IMG/VR virus record: IMGVR_UViG_3300051212_000100
Coordinates: 1-28,983 of that record
Length of the DNA: 28,983 nucleotides
Source: a virus
Reading direction: 5' to 3' (one strand)
In this document: positions 8,149-15,216 of the stretch, in pieces
Position numbering within the stretch: position 1 is the first letter of the stretch
Layout: every line of letters starts with the position of its first letter
Notes under the pieces: model-generated
The model's input: only the letters and a program-made list of their open reading frames with translations
Databases searched by the model: none
What the model was told of the DNA's origin: nothing
Program-made: the position numbers and the translations under genes

Positions 8149-8182
8149 GGGGGGGACACCTAAATAAGGGTGACCCCCCTTT
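8149..8182 (+). terminator. Terminator-like hairpin with a late octamer in its loop
   Basis: GGGGGG (8150-8155) pairs with CCCCCC (8174-8179). After one A/A mismatch, CACC (8157-8160) pairs with GGTG (8169-8172), and TTT follows. The loop contains CTAAATA. A read-through RNA from mazG would fold it fully. A late RNA starting near 8172 would lack the whole 5' arm. Confidence 0.65.
8159..8166 (+). promoter_or_regulatory. Late-promoter octamer for the ligase-like gene
   Basis: CCTAAATA in the hairpin loop, 22 bases upstream of ATG 8188. Predicted start near 8172, giving a 16-base leader without a clear SD. This rules out the in-frame GTG at 8170 for late RNA. Confidence 0.5.
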
Positions 8183-8187
8183 CTAGT

Positions 8188-9396
8188 ATGAGCAAGAACA
8201 CCCACCTAGAGCACCTGGAAGACAGCATCCTGTTTGACGGAGAGCAGGGTGCTGTGGATGCCTTTGCATTTCTTGATGAGCTTACTAAAACTTTTAGTGG
8301 CACTCAAAATAAAAATTTTAAAATCACTACTAAGTGGGATGGTGCTCCTGCTGTAATCTGTGGTATTGATCCAGAGTTTAAACGTTTCTTTGTGGGCACC
8401 AAATCAGTGTTCAATAAAGATGGTAAAATTAATTATACGGAAGATGACATTCAAGAGAATCATGGTCACGCTCCTGGTCTGGTTGAGAAACTGAAAGTAG
8501 CACTTGAGCATTTTCCTAAATTAAAAATTAAAGGAATCATTCAAGGTGATTTGCTTTTTACTGACGATGGCAAAGATGCTAAGATTGATGGCAAAGATTA
8601 CTTTACCTTTACTCCTAATACTATCACTTATGCTATTCCCAAAGGCACTCCTGCATACGAAAAAGCTAAGCGAGCAAAGATTGGTGTAGTGTTTCATACT
8701 CGTTATGTAGGTAATAGTATTGCAGAATCACGCGCTACTTTTGGGGTTGACATTTCTAAATTTGCTGAAGATGATGACATCTTTGTTATCAGTGCCGAAG
8801 TCGGAACGCTTGGTTCTAATGTATTGTTAAATGCACAGGAGAAGCGCACTCTCACTAACATGAAAAAAGTTGCACAACGCACTTTGCCTGGTTGCAAAAA
8901 ACTTCTGAATGAAATTGCTGCGCTTATTGAAGCAAAAGATAATCTTTCGGTTGGTCCTCGACTCAAAACTTACTTCAACACTTATGTGCGTGAAGGAAAG
9001 AAGGTTAGTAATGTACCTGGATTCATTAATAACTTCAAAAAATATTTTGAAGGTGTGGTAATGAAGGAAGTTGATAAAGCAAAGATGGCAAAGACCAAAG
9101 CAGCAAAACTCAAGAAGCTTTATGATGGCATGGAGTTGATTGACAACAACATGGAAGCGTTTAAGAAATTAGTGATTCTATATAATACTATCAGTAATGC
9201 CAAACTCTTCTTTGTTAAAAAGTTGGAATCAAATGATGCTACTCGCACTTTCCTTCGCACTGAGCATGGATTTAAAGTTACCGCACCAGAAGGATTCGTA
9301 GCAATCAAAGATGGTGCCGCCACCAAACTGGTTGACCGTTTAGAGTTTAGTGTTGCTAACTTTACGATAGACAAAAACTGGGTTAAAGGAGATTAA
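8188..9396 (+). CDS. Uncharacterised ligase-like nucleotidyltransferase (KxDG motif)
   Basis: 402 residues from ATG 8188. It shows the order of motifs expected in the DNA/RNA ligase and capping-enzyme superfamily. Motif I is TTKWDGAPAVICG, with candidate AMP-accepting K49 in KWDG (49-52). A motif III-like GIIQGDLLF is at 116-124 and a motif IV-like IGVVFHTRY at 165-173. There are two later EG(V/F)V segments, EGVVMK (288-293) and EGFVAI followed by TKLVDR (368-383). I recall related unannotated proteins in cyanophages. The motif reading is direct; ligase activity is inference, and substrate (RNA, DNA or other) is unknown. It is translationally coupled to the next gene (TAATG). The first 80 bases are richer in G+C than the rest. 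Confidence 0.6.
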   Translation: MSKNTHLEHLEDSILFDGEQGAVDAFAFLDELTKTFSGTQNKNFKITTKWDGAPAVICGIDPEFKRFFVGTKSVFNKDGKINYTEDDIQENHGHAPGLVEKLKVALEHFPKLKIKGIIQGDLLFTDDGKDAKIDGKDYFTFTPNTITYAIPKGTPAYEKAKRAKIGVVFHTRYVGNSIAESRATFGVDISKFAEDDDIFVISAEVGTLGSNVLLNAQEKRTLTNMKKVAQRTLPGCKKLLNEIAALIEAKDNLSVGPRLKTYFNTYVREGKKVSNVPGFINNFKKYFEGVVMKEVDKAKMAKTKAAKLKKLYDGMELIDNNMEAFKKLVILYNTISNAKLFFVKKLESNDATRTFLRTEHGFKVTAPEGFVAIKDGAATKLVDRLEFSVANFTIDKNWVKGD

Positions 9397-9950
9397 TGAA
9401 ACGAGTAGTCATCACATTCGGTAGATTTAATCCACCAACAACGGGGCACGAAAAACTTCTAGATGCGGTAAAAAGAGCAGCAGGCACGGATGACTATAAA
9501 ATCTATACCAGTCATTCGCAAGATAAGAAAGGAAAAAACCCTCTACCTTCTGATGCGAAGGTAGAGTTTATGAAAGAAATGTTTCCTACCCACAAAAGAA
9601 ACATCATGTATGATAATAAGTTGAAGACCATTATACATGTGCTGCAGAGCTTGCAAGGTGAATATGCTGATGTTACACTGGTTGTCGGTAGTGACCGTGT
9701 ACAAGAAATGGATTTACTGATACAGAAGTATAATGAGAAAGAATATACTTTCAGGAAGTTGGAAACTGTATCAGCAGGAGAAAGAGATCCAGATGCAGAT
9801 GATGTCTCTGGTATGTCAGCAAGTAAGATGAGGAAAGCGATTGCTGAATTGGATATGAAAACCTTCAATTCAGGTATTCCAAGTGCAGTAAAAAAAGACA
9901 AAGATTTTAAAAACCGTTTATTCAAAGCAGTAAGGGAGAATTTACCATGA
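9396..9950 (+). CDS. Cytidylyltransferase/NMNAT-like nucleotidyltransferase
   Basis: 184 residues with a Rossmann-type nucleotidylyltransferase fold. N-terminal FGRFNPPTTGH (8-18) is the phosphate-binding strand-loop with the HIGH-like TTGH. GSDR is at 98-101. SGMSASKMR (138-146) matches the ISSTxxR-type motif that contacts triphosphate. Such enzymes join NTP to a phosphorylated small molecule, for example nicotinamide mononucleotide to NAD or pantetheine phosphate to dephospho-CoA. The substrate cannot be read from the sequence. Its start shares one base with the stop of the ligase-like gene and its end overlaps the following gene by ATGA, so all three are probably made together. Confidence 0.8.
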   Translation: MKRVVITFGRFNPPTTGHEKLLDAVKRAAGTDDYKIYTSHSQDKKGKNPLPSDAKVEFMKEMFPTHKRNIMYDNKLKTIIHVLQSLQGEYADVTLVVGSDRVQEMDLLIQKYNEKEYTFRKLETVSAGERDPDADDVSGMSASKMRKAIAELDMKTFNSGIPSAVKKDKDFKNRLFKAVRENLP

Positions 9951-11776
9951 CCGCACCAGCTATTGCTAGCGTTATTGCAAAACCATATCAGTATCTGGAT
10001 AAGTTTATTCAGTTAATGCGTGAAGGTGCTGAAGTGCCATTTACTGATGAGCAAGTTGCTAGTCGCAGGATTTATAAGGATGGAGAAAGAGTTAAAAAAA
10101 TTCTTTCTGTTTATGATGACCTAGTGGAAAGTGGAATTGATGTTTATGATTCTACGATTCTTTACGATATTTTTCGTGAAGAATCTGGTCAACATCCATA
10201 TAGAAAAATAGAATTCCAAAGTATTACTAATGATAGAGAGATTGAAACTCTTATTCTTAGTAAGATTGGCAAGCAAATTATTTCTGGTCGTGGAGGCAAG
10301 AAAGATAGTTTTCCTGGTAAAGAATCTGATTATACAGAATCATTGCAGTGTGTAGCACTTGCTTATCGTCAGGATGAAGGATCTGATATTACTGAAAATG
10401 GATTTAAAGAATTCTTAATCAAGGGAAGGAATGAAGATGCTACTGTATTGAGGACTGTTAGGGAAAATGTTTTCACTGAGAAACCAATTGTCAAGTTGAT
10501 ACAGTATGGTTTAGAAAATCCAGAGTGGATTACATCTTGCGTTAATGTATCAAATGCTTTATATAAATCCAAGTATTTTAAATCTGGCATTAAATATAAT
10601 TTTTATCATGCTGGCGCAAAAGAAATTGAATGGTTCAAAAGCAAATTTAAAAATAAATTTAATCAAGTTTTGGCAAATGCTCTGAGACAAGAAGGATATG
10701 CTTCTGGAGATTCTGGAGAAGATAAGTGGAACCCTGCTGATATGTTTGCAGTTGCTAAACAAACCAATGAACAAAAGGTAGATAGAGAAACTACGACAAG
10801 AGGATTTTTTAAAGGAACTATTAAAGAGTTTTCTAAATTTAAAAGAGGAAAGAGTGGATTGATAGCATCATCCGAAAAAGTTCAAGAAATGATGGCAGAA
10901 TTAACTCGTTATAATAATTGGATTCATCAAAATATTATGAGTGGAGAGTTTATTCCAATTTCACTTAAAAAAACTTTAAAGACACCAAAGATTCAATTGA
11001 TTTCAAATCCTTCTCTTGAACAATATGATATTGATGTCAGTAATATTAAAGTAGATTGGGCAAAAACAGCACAAAAAATTTATATTAATTTTGATGTGAC
11101 CTATACATTTGTAGTTGGAGAAAAGCAAGAAGTAGAAAAGCATACAACTTCATACTTTTTTGATTGTCGAAATTTTGGAACTGGTACTAACGTTCAATTT
11201 GAATTAGGTATCAATGGTTCTTCTGCTAAACATGGTAAGATTTCTGTTGGACCTGCTTCTATGATTATTGATTTAACTAGTTCTGTGTTTGGGAACATGT
11301 TAAAACAAACTAGAAAAAACTTTTTAACTATTTTAAAAACACCAGGAAAAAGAGGTAAAATATTTCCAGATTTGAATGCTGCTCCTCAAGCAAAAGTTTT
11401 GGATAGTTTTGAATCTAATATAATTAATAAAGGTAAAACAGAATTGTTTACCACTAATGATGATATCAATTCTGTTACTGGAAATTCTGGTTGGCCTGGT
11501 GTATTGGGAAGTTATATTTCTTTTCTATCTAAGCAAGATGGATATAAAATTCCTAAGACAGAAAACGATATGAAAAATTATTTCAAATCTAAAATTGCTG
11601 CTGTTGAATTGGGATGGATGATGACAAGCAAAAAAATTGTACCGACATTAAAAAATAATATTCTAAAATCATTGTATCTTTATGCTTCATCACAAGGTCT
11701 TCAAATATTTGGTGACTCGGGTATGCTTGATAAAAGTTATTTTTATAATTCATCCTATGTTAAAGTTAGGGACTAA
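9947..11776 (+). CDS. 609-residue protein of unknown function, third gene of the nucleotidyltransferase cassette
   Basis: I do not recognise this protein. It has no signal peptide or membrane segment and a mixed helix/strand composition rich in Lys, Asn and Ser. Visible landmarks are GRGGKKDSFPGKESDYTESLQC (basic, glycine-rich, 114-135, here written with its flanks), a DKWNPAD segment at 259-265 that looks like a conserved core motif, and a strand-rich second half (FDVTYTFVVGE, TTSYFFDCRNFG). Base composition is much more AT-rich than in the replication genes, suggesting separate acquisition. It is coupled to the NMNAT-like gene by ATGA, and its stop codon lies inside the late octamer for the next gene. 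Possible roles are a nucleic-acid processing partner of the two transferases or a virion protein. Confidence 0.6.
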   Translation: MTAPAIASVIAKPYQYLDKFIQLMREGAEVPFTDEQVASRRIYKDGERVKKILSVYDDLVESGIDVYDSTILYDIFREESGQHPYRKIEFQSITNDREIETLILSKIGKQIISGRGGKKDSFPGKESDYTESLQCVALAYRQDEGSDITENGFKEFLIKGRNEDATVLRTVRENVFTEKPIVKLIQYGLENPEWITSCVNVSNALYKSKYFKSGIKYNFYHAGAKEIEWFKSKFKNKFNQVLANALRQEGYASGDSGEDKWNPADMFAVAKQTNEQKVDRETTTRGFFKGTIKEFSKFKRGKSGLIASSEKVQEMMAELTRYNNWIHQNIMSGEFIPISLKKTLKTPKIQLISNPSLEQYDIDVSNIKVDWAKTAQKIYINFDVTYTFVVGEKQEVEKHTTSYFFDCRNFGTGTNVQFELGINGSSAKHGKISVGPASMIIDLTSSVFGNMLKQTRKNFLTILKTPGKRGKIFPDLNAAPQAKVLDSFESNIINKGKTELFTTNDDINSVTGNSGWPGVLGSYISFLSKQDGYKIPKTENDMKNYFKSKIAAVELGWMMTSKKIVPTLKNNILKSLYLYASSQGLQIFGDSGMLDKSYFYNSSYVKVRD

Positions 11777-11779
11777 ATA
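11772..11779 (+). promoter_or_regulatory. Late-promoter octamer over the stop codon of the 609-residue gene
   Basis: ACTAAATA, containing the TAA stop (11774-11776). Predicted start near 11785, only eight bases before ATG 11793, so the mRNA would be nearly leaderless. Confidence 0.5.
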
Positions 11780-11792
11780 CTAATAAAACAAT

Positions 11793-12098
11793 ATGAAATC
11801 ACTAAAAGAATTACTACTACAATCAAAACAAAAATCTTATATGCTTGGCAACATGTTTGCTGAGGGTGATTGGGTAGAAAATAATCTAGGTGAAGTTGGA
11901 AAGATTCATCGTCGTGGTGTCAACTATGTCATAGCTGTCACCACTGAAGGTAAGATGTTTCGTGCTTGGGTGAAGGACATCAAAGAACATTGTGGTTGTT
12001 ATCTTACTGATGACGAGCCACTAAAGATGCGTGATGGTTCGGATAATATTGAAAGGGCAAAGGAATTTATAAATAAGTATAAGAAGAAATCCGCATAA
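11793..12098 (+). CDS. Hypothetical protein with an SH3/KOW-like core
   Basis: 101 residues. The core, GDWVENNLGEVGKIHRRG then YVIAVTTEGKMFRAWVKD (about 25-65), reads as a small beta barrel: a D-x-V strand, a G-x-V-G-x-I turn and two further strands, as in KOW or SH3-like domains (inference). A lysine-rich helix ends the protein. It has its own late octamer, and the octamer of the next gene is embedded in its last codons. I place it among late, probably virion-associated, cyanophage proteins but cannot name it. Confidence 0.6.
   Translation: MKSLKELLLQSKQKSYMLGNMFAEGDWVENNLGEVGKIHRRGVNYVIAVTTEGKMFRAWVKDIKEHCGCYLTDDEPLKMRDGSDNIERAKEFINKYKKKSA
12068..12075 (+). promoter_or_regulatory. Late promoter, exact TATAAATA, for the 251-residue gene
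   Basis: Exact consensus embedded in the FINKYKKK codons of the preceding gene. Predicted start near 12081, 23 bases before ATG 12104. Confidence 0.6.
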
Positions 12099-12103
12099 GA
12101 AAA

Positions 12104-12859
12104 ATGAACCTTGATGAGTTTTCTAAACAACTGATTGAAAAGGCACTTGTTCAGTTAGACGAAAAAAGTGAGTGCAACCACACTGGCGCTGGTACATCAT
12201 GCCCTCGCCATGGTGATGCAGATTGCAACTCTTCGAAGCAGAATCGCGCAGAAGAAGTAGAGCACATCGAAGAAAGAAAAGACATGCCTGGCAATCAAGA
12301 GAAGATTGATGCCAACAAAAATGGTAAGGTTGACGCTCATGACTTTGCTTTACTTCGTGCCAAAAAAGGTAAGAAGTCGGTCAAAGAAATGTGGGAGAAA
12401 GCAGCAGAAGTTCAAGAAGGATACGGCAAGAGTAAAAAAAAAGCCGTAGATGAAGGCAAGAAAGTAGAAATTGAAATCATGCCTGACGTTGATACTCCCA
12501 ACGACCCAGAACCACCTACAGGAAAGAAAGCAAAGAAAGAAGTTAAGAAAGAAGAGTTTGCTGCTGAAGGTAAGAACAAGGAAGGCAAGGAGCAAGGTGC
12601 CGATGGCAAAGCTTGCTGGAAAGGTTATAAGTATGCTGGCACAGAGAATGGTAAAGACAAGTGTGTGAAGGCAGGATACGAAATGGAAGGTGGCGAAGAA
12701 CTTCAAGAGAAGCGTCTTTCTGCTAAAGAAAAAGCAAAGAAAGAAAAGTTCGTTAAAGGTATGAAGAAGAAGTTCGGCAAGATGAAATCAAAGTATGGTA
12801 ACAAGGCACAGTCGGTGATGTTTGGTGCCGCTACCAACATGGCAAAGAAAGCAGCCTAA
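12104..12859 (+). CDS. Lysine-rich late protein with EF-hand-like loop, possibly virion-associated
   Basis: 251 residues, highly charged. Residues 65-86 (ending NGKVDAHDFALL) contain an EF-hand or dockerin-like loop, D-x-N-x-N-G-x-V-D. Residues 160-191 hold a Cys/Trp segment (GKACWKGYKYAG, then KDKCVKAGYE), a small module I associate with cyanophage proteins. Cys are also found at 24, 33 and 41 with two His, a possible metal site. The C-terminus is a long Lys-rich helix (EKAKKEKFVKGMKKKFGKMK). It has a consensus late promoter and a poor SD. A scaffold, core or decoration role is a guess. Confidence 0.6.
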   Translation: MNLDEFSKQLIEKALVQLDEKSECNHTGAGTSCPRHGDADCNSSKQNRAEEVEHIEERKDMPGNQEKIDANKNGKVDAHDFALLRAKKGKKSVKEMWEKAAEVQEGYGKSKKKAVDEGKKVEIEIMPDVDTPNDPEPPTGKKAKKEVKKEEFAAEGKNKEGKEQGADGKACWKGYKYAGTENGKDKCVKAGYEMEGGEELQEKRLSAKEKAKKEKFVKGMKKKFGKMKSKYGNKAQSVMFGAATNMAKKAA

Positions 12860-12862
12860 ATA
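12855..12862 (+). promoter_or_regulatory. Late-promoter octamer over the stop of the 251-residue gene
   Basis: CCTAAATA, containing the TAA stop at 12857-12859. Predicted start near 12868, 22 bases before ATG 12890. Confidence 0.5.
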
Positions 12863-12889
12863 AGCCGTCATCCATTTTCGGAGGTCATC

Positions 12890-13063
12890 ATGGGCGCAGT
12901 AGTAGCAGTAGTTAAACCACTACTTATTTCAATTGCGACTCACCCAGCGGTCAAAAATCTTGTTATTGAACTTCTAACAAAGTATGTGAAGTCAACAGAT
13001 AATAGCATTGATGATGTTGTCCTTGAGTTGGTTAAAGATAAGCTCTTTACACCACAAGCATGA
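12890..13063 (+). CDS. Small hypothetical protein (57 residues)
   Basis: Starts MGAVVAVVKPLLISIATHPA and continues as two amphipathic helices (NLVIELLTKYV, DDVVLELVKDKLF). The start is one of the best in the window: CGGAGG five bases before ATG, behind a late octamer. The first 17 residues are hydrophobic enough to sit at a membrane. It overlaps the next small gene by ATGA. No function recognised. Confidence 0.7.
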   Translation: MGAVVAVVKPLLISIATHPAVKNLVIELLTKYVKSTDNSIDDVVLELVKDKLFTPQA

Positions 13064-13224
13064 TTACCTGTTTTCTGACGAACTGGGGTGTCACAATAGT
13101 TCTTGGTTTTCTTTTATCATTGTCTGAGTGGTTATCAAAAACAAAAAGAACTCAAGCAAACGGTATCTTAGATTTCATGCAGTTGTTTCTGAGAACTGTT
13201 TTACGCAAGGGAGACCAGAAGTAA
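13060..13224 (+). CDS. Small single-span membrane protein (54 residues)
   Basis: One clear membrane segment (VTIVLGFLLSLSEWL, about 11-25), then a basic stretch (SKTKRTQ) and an amphipathic helix (FMQLFLRTVLRK). Starts by an ATGA overlap with the previous gene, so translation is probably coupled. Its stop codon lies in the loop of the terminator that ends the unit. Could take part in lysis or membrane remodelling, but nothing specific supports this. Confidence 0.65.
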   Translation: MITCFLTNWGVTIVLGFLLSLSEWLSKTKRTQANGILDFMQLFLRTVLRKGDQK

Positions 13225-13238
13225 GGTCTCCCTTTTTT
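13209..13238 (+). terminator. Strong terminator fused to the next late promoter
   Basis: GGGAGACC (13209-13216) pairs perfectly with GGTCTCCC (13225-13232) across an eight-base loop holding the stop codon, followed by six T. The last T is the first base of the next TATAAATA. Confidence 0.9.
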
Positions 13239-13245
13239 ATAAATA
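13238..13245 (+). promoter_or_regulatory. Late promoter, exact TATAAATA, for the Ig-like protein gene
   Basis: Exact T4 late consensus directly behind a strong terminator. Predicted start near 13251, a 30-base leader with GAGGA before ATG 13281. The best-supported late promoter here. Confidence 0.75.
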
Positions 13246-13280
13246 CTTTTTAGAATACGAATATTTTATAGAGGAAACCG

Positions 13281-14120
13281 ATGGCAATTTTCGGAACAAT
13301 CGACGCGAAGGCGTTGGCAACAAATTTAAGTGTTACCAACGGTAGCACAACTGTTACTACAACTGGTGACTTTACAAATAGAGCAACTGCTGATTTTGTT
13401 CAGAACGGAGATGTTCTTTCTCTCGGTGGTGTTCAGTATACTGTTGAGTCAGTAGTTTCAGCAACGACACTAAAACTAAAAGTAGCATATGCAGGTTCAA
13501 CAGGAACTGTTACTGCTGCTAACGCAATTCGCAGAACTGCTCCTAAAGAGTTTGCTGCTGGTCTTCTACATGAAGGCAAGTATCCTGCAGGTACACAAAT
13601 CATCTTTGTTGATGATGCAGAAGCTGCTCTAGATGAGAATAAAGTTCGCGGTCTTAAGTGGTCTGGTTGGTGGGCATATAGAACTTTCACCGATGGTGAT
13701 GGCAATACTCGCCACAAGGCAGAGTGCATCGCGTTTGCTAATGCAACTGCAGTTGCCGCTGGTGATTTCGATAACGATAACCCTGCTGCTGATGTAGTGT
13801 CTGCAGTTACTATCACTGGTCAACCTGCTGCAGTAACTGGTGCTGCTACTCCTTACACTGGAACATTCACAGTTACAACTTCGACAACTGGCACACCTGG
13901 AACTCTCATCTATCAGTGGCAGTATCAAACTGCTACTCAAACTGCTAAGTGGACTAACCTCACAGATACTGGAGTATACTCTGGTTCTACAACAGCAACT
14001 CTTACACTTACTGCTGCTGCTAAGGCAACCTATGATGGTTACAAGTTCCGTGTGAAGATTACTTCTGCTGGTGGAACTGAAGAGATTATCTCGAATGCCG
14101 CTTCACTTACATATGCATGA
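13281..14120 (+). CDS. Late structural protein with C-terminal Ig-like domain
   Basis: 279 residues. An N-terminal Thr/Val-rich beta domain (MAIFGTIDAK, GDVLSLGGVQYTVESV, 1-75) is followed by a central part (LKWSGWWAYRTF, 125-136). A final Ig-like domain (about 170-279) has YQWQYQ, SGSTTATLTLTAA, then YKFRVKITSAGG, the usual W and Y-x-C/F-x-V positions of bacterial Ig folds. Such domains decorate phage capsids and tails. Strong terminator, exact late promoter and good SD all point to a highly expressed virion protein. The host or glycan binding role often proposed for Ig-like phage domains is family knowledge. Confidence 0.75.
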   Translation: MAIFGTIDAKALATNLSVTNGSTTVTTTGDFTNRATADFVQNGDVLSLGGVQYTVESVVSATTLKLKVAYAGSTGTVTAANAIRRTAPKEFAAGLLHEGKYPAGTQIIFVDDAEAALDENKVRGLKWSGWWAYRTFTDGDGNTRHKAECIAFANATAVAAGDFDNDNPAADVVSAVTITGQPAAVTGAATPYTGTFTVTTSTTGTPGTLIYQWQYQTATQTAKWTNLTDTGVYSGSTTATLTLTAAAKATYDGYKFRVKITSAGGTEEIISNAASLTYA

Positions 14121-14126
14121 TGAGAT

Positions 14127-14486
14127 ATGATTTTTCATGAGTTGAATCCAGATAACTGGTTATTGTTTGCAATTAAAAACTACGACAACCCGTTATCTGT
14201 TACATACGATGACTTTGAAGAAGACCTTCAAAAGTTCAAATATATAAAAAGATTATTGAGACGTTATGAAACTACTGGTGAGTTGAAACATCATTTGATT
14301 CTCAACCATATCATAACACTATATAATGTATTCAATGATGCAGCAACGCTGCTGCTATTCTATAAAATAGAATCGCAATACTGGCCAATTATAAAAGCAT
14401 TTATGGTGTTTTTAGATAGATTGCCAGAGAATGTAGATACAACAGATGTAGACGAACAATGTCTGAAACTTCTAAAACTACTGTGA
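14127..14486 (+). CDS. Conserved-looking cyanophage hypothetical protein (119 residues)
   Basis: All-helical in appearance: FAIKNYDNP, then DFEEDLQKFKYIKRLLRRYETTGELK (split around 29-54), then LILNHIITLYNVFNDAATLLLFYKIESQYW. The segment of a Y-x-N-P start, a K-Y-I-K-R-L-L-R-R-Y helix and L-N-H-I-I is familiar from T4-like marine phages, but I know no function. It follows the Ig-like gene by six bases and overlaps the next start by 28 nt. Confidence 0.7.
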   Translation: MIFHELNPDNWLLFAIKNYDNPLSVTYDDFEEDLQKFKYIKRLLRRYETTGELKHHLILNHIITLYNVFNDAATLLLFYKIESQYWPIIKAFMVFLDRLPENVDTTDVDEQCLKLLKLL

Positions 14487-15205
14487 ATGAAATGATGGCA
14501 GGTGATGGATCGTCACTAGCACTTCCTCCTGCCTTTGTCTTTGTTAACACAGCAAAGAAAAAGAAAAACTTGAAAAAGACCAAAGACGAAAAGATTGATG
14601 GTCGCAAGAAGAGTGCTAAAAAACTAATCCAAAGAGTTATGTCAAGGAGGAAAACTAAAATGTCTGAAGAGAATATGGAAATTATTTCGGAAGGAGTAAC
14701 CGAAACTGAAAAGGCACAGAAGCAAATCAAAGCTTCTAAGCAAATGAGAGCGAAGAGAGAACTTCAAACGAAGCGTACTCAAGCGAAACAGCAAGCACAA
14801 GACAAGTCAGATGAAATGAATACTCTGCTTCGTGCTCGTATGTCCGATTTCAAAAAGAAATCTGCACAGAAGCAACAGAGAGCATCGAAACAAATCATGA
14901 AGAAAGAGGAAGTTGAAATGATTTCTCAACCTAGAACTGGTTCTGCTGGTGGCGTAGATGTATTCACTACGGCAATGAAAGTTGCTGAAGAAGGTGGAGC
15001 ATGGGGAAGAGACCCCGAGACATCATTTGCAAATCTTGTATTCCAAGATGGCACTGGTGGAAGAATCGGTGTCTTTGATGCTAAGAGAATCCTAGCAACC
15101 TACGAAGGTCTATCACCAGAGAACAGAGATAAGTTCCGTGTCATGCTTAACATGAGTGCTTCATCTTATCAGAAAGCACTTGACTTCGCAGTTCGCAACG
15201 TCTGA
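14459..15205 (+). CDS. Basic coiled-coil protein, possibly core/virion, with a likely internal start
   Basis: 248 residues. Residues 1-67 are low in structure and basic (AKKKKNLKKTKDEKIDGRKK). Residues 80-160 are a Lys/Gln/Arg-rich coiled coil. The C-terminal 90 residues (GGVDVFTTAMKVAEEGGAWGRDPE... VMLNMSASSYQKALDFAVRNV) look globular. The first ATG lacks an SD. An in-frame ATG at 14660 (residue 68, MSEENMEIISE) has AAGGAGG nine bases upstream and would give 181 residues. Both forms are possible. Its place among late genes suggests an assembly or virion role (inference). Confidence 0.6.
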   Translation: MSETSKTTVNEMMAGDGSSLALPPAFVFVNTAKKKKNLKKTKDEKIDGRKKSAKKLIQRVMSRRKTKMSEENMEIISEGVTETEKAQKQIKASKQMRAKRELQTKRTQAKQQAQDKSDEMNTLLRARMSDFKKKSAQKQQRASKQIMKKEEVEMISQPRTGSAGGVDVFTTAMKVAEEGGAWGRDPETSFANLVFQDGTGGRIGVFDAKRILATYEGLSPENRDKFRVMLNMSASSYQKALDFAVRNV

Positions 15206-15216
15206 TAAGGGGAGTT

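Noticed and set aside
8170-8187. GTG start six codons upstream for the ligase-like protein
   Set aside because: It lies in the hairpin and upstream of the predicted late transcript start; no SD supports it.
12350-12706. Minus-strand open frame opposite the Lys-rich gene (Phe/Leu-rich product)
   Set aside because: It is the antisense of AAG/AAA codons, which always gives Phe/Leu strings; no promoter or SD.
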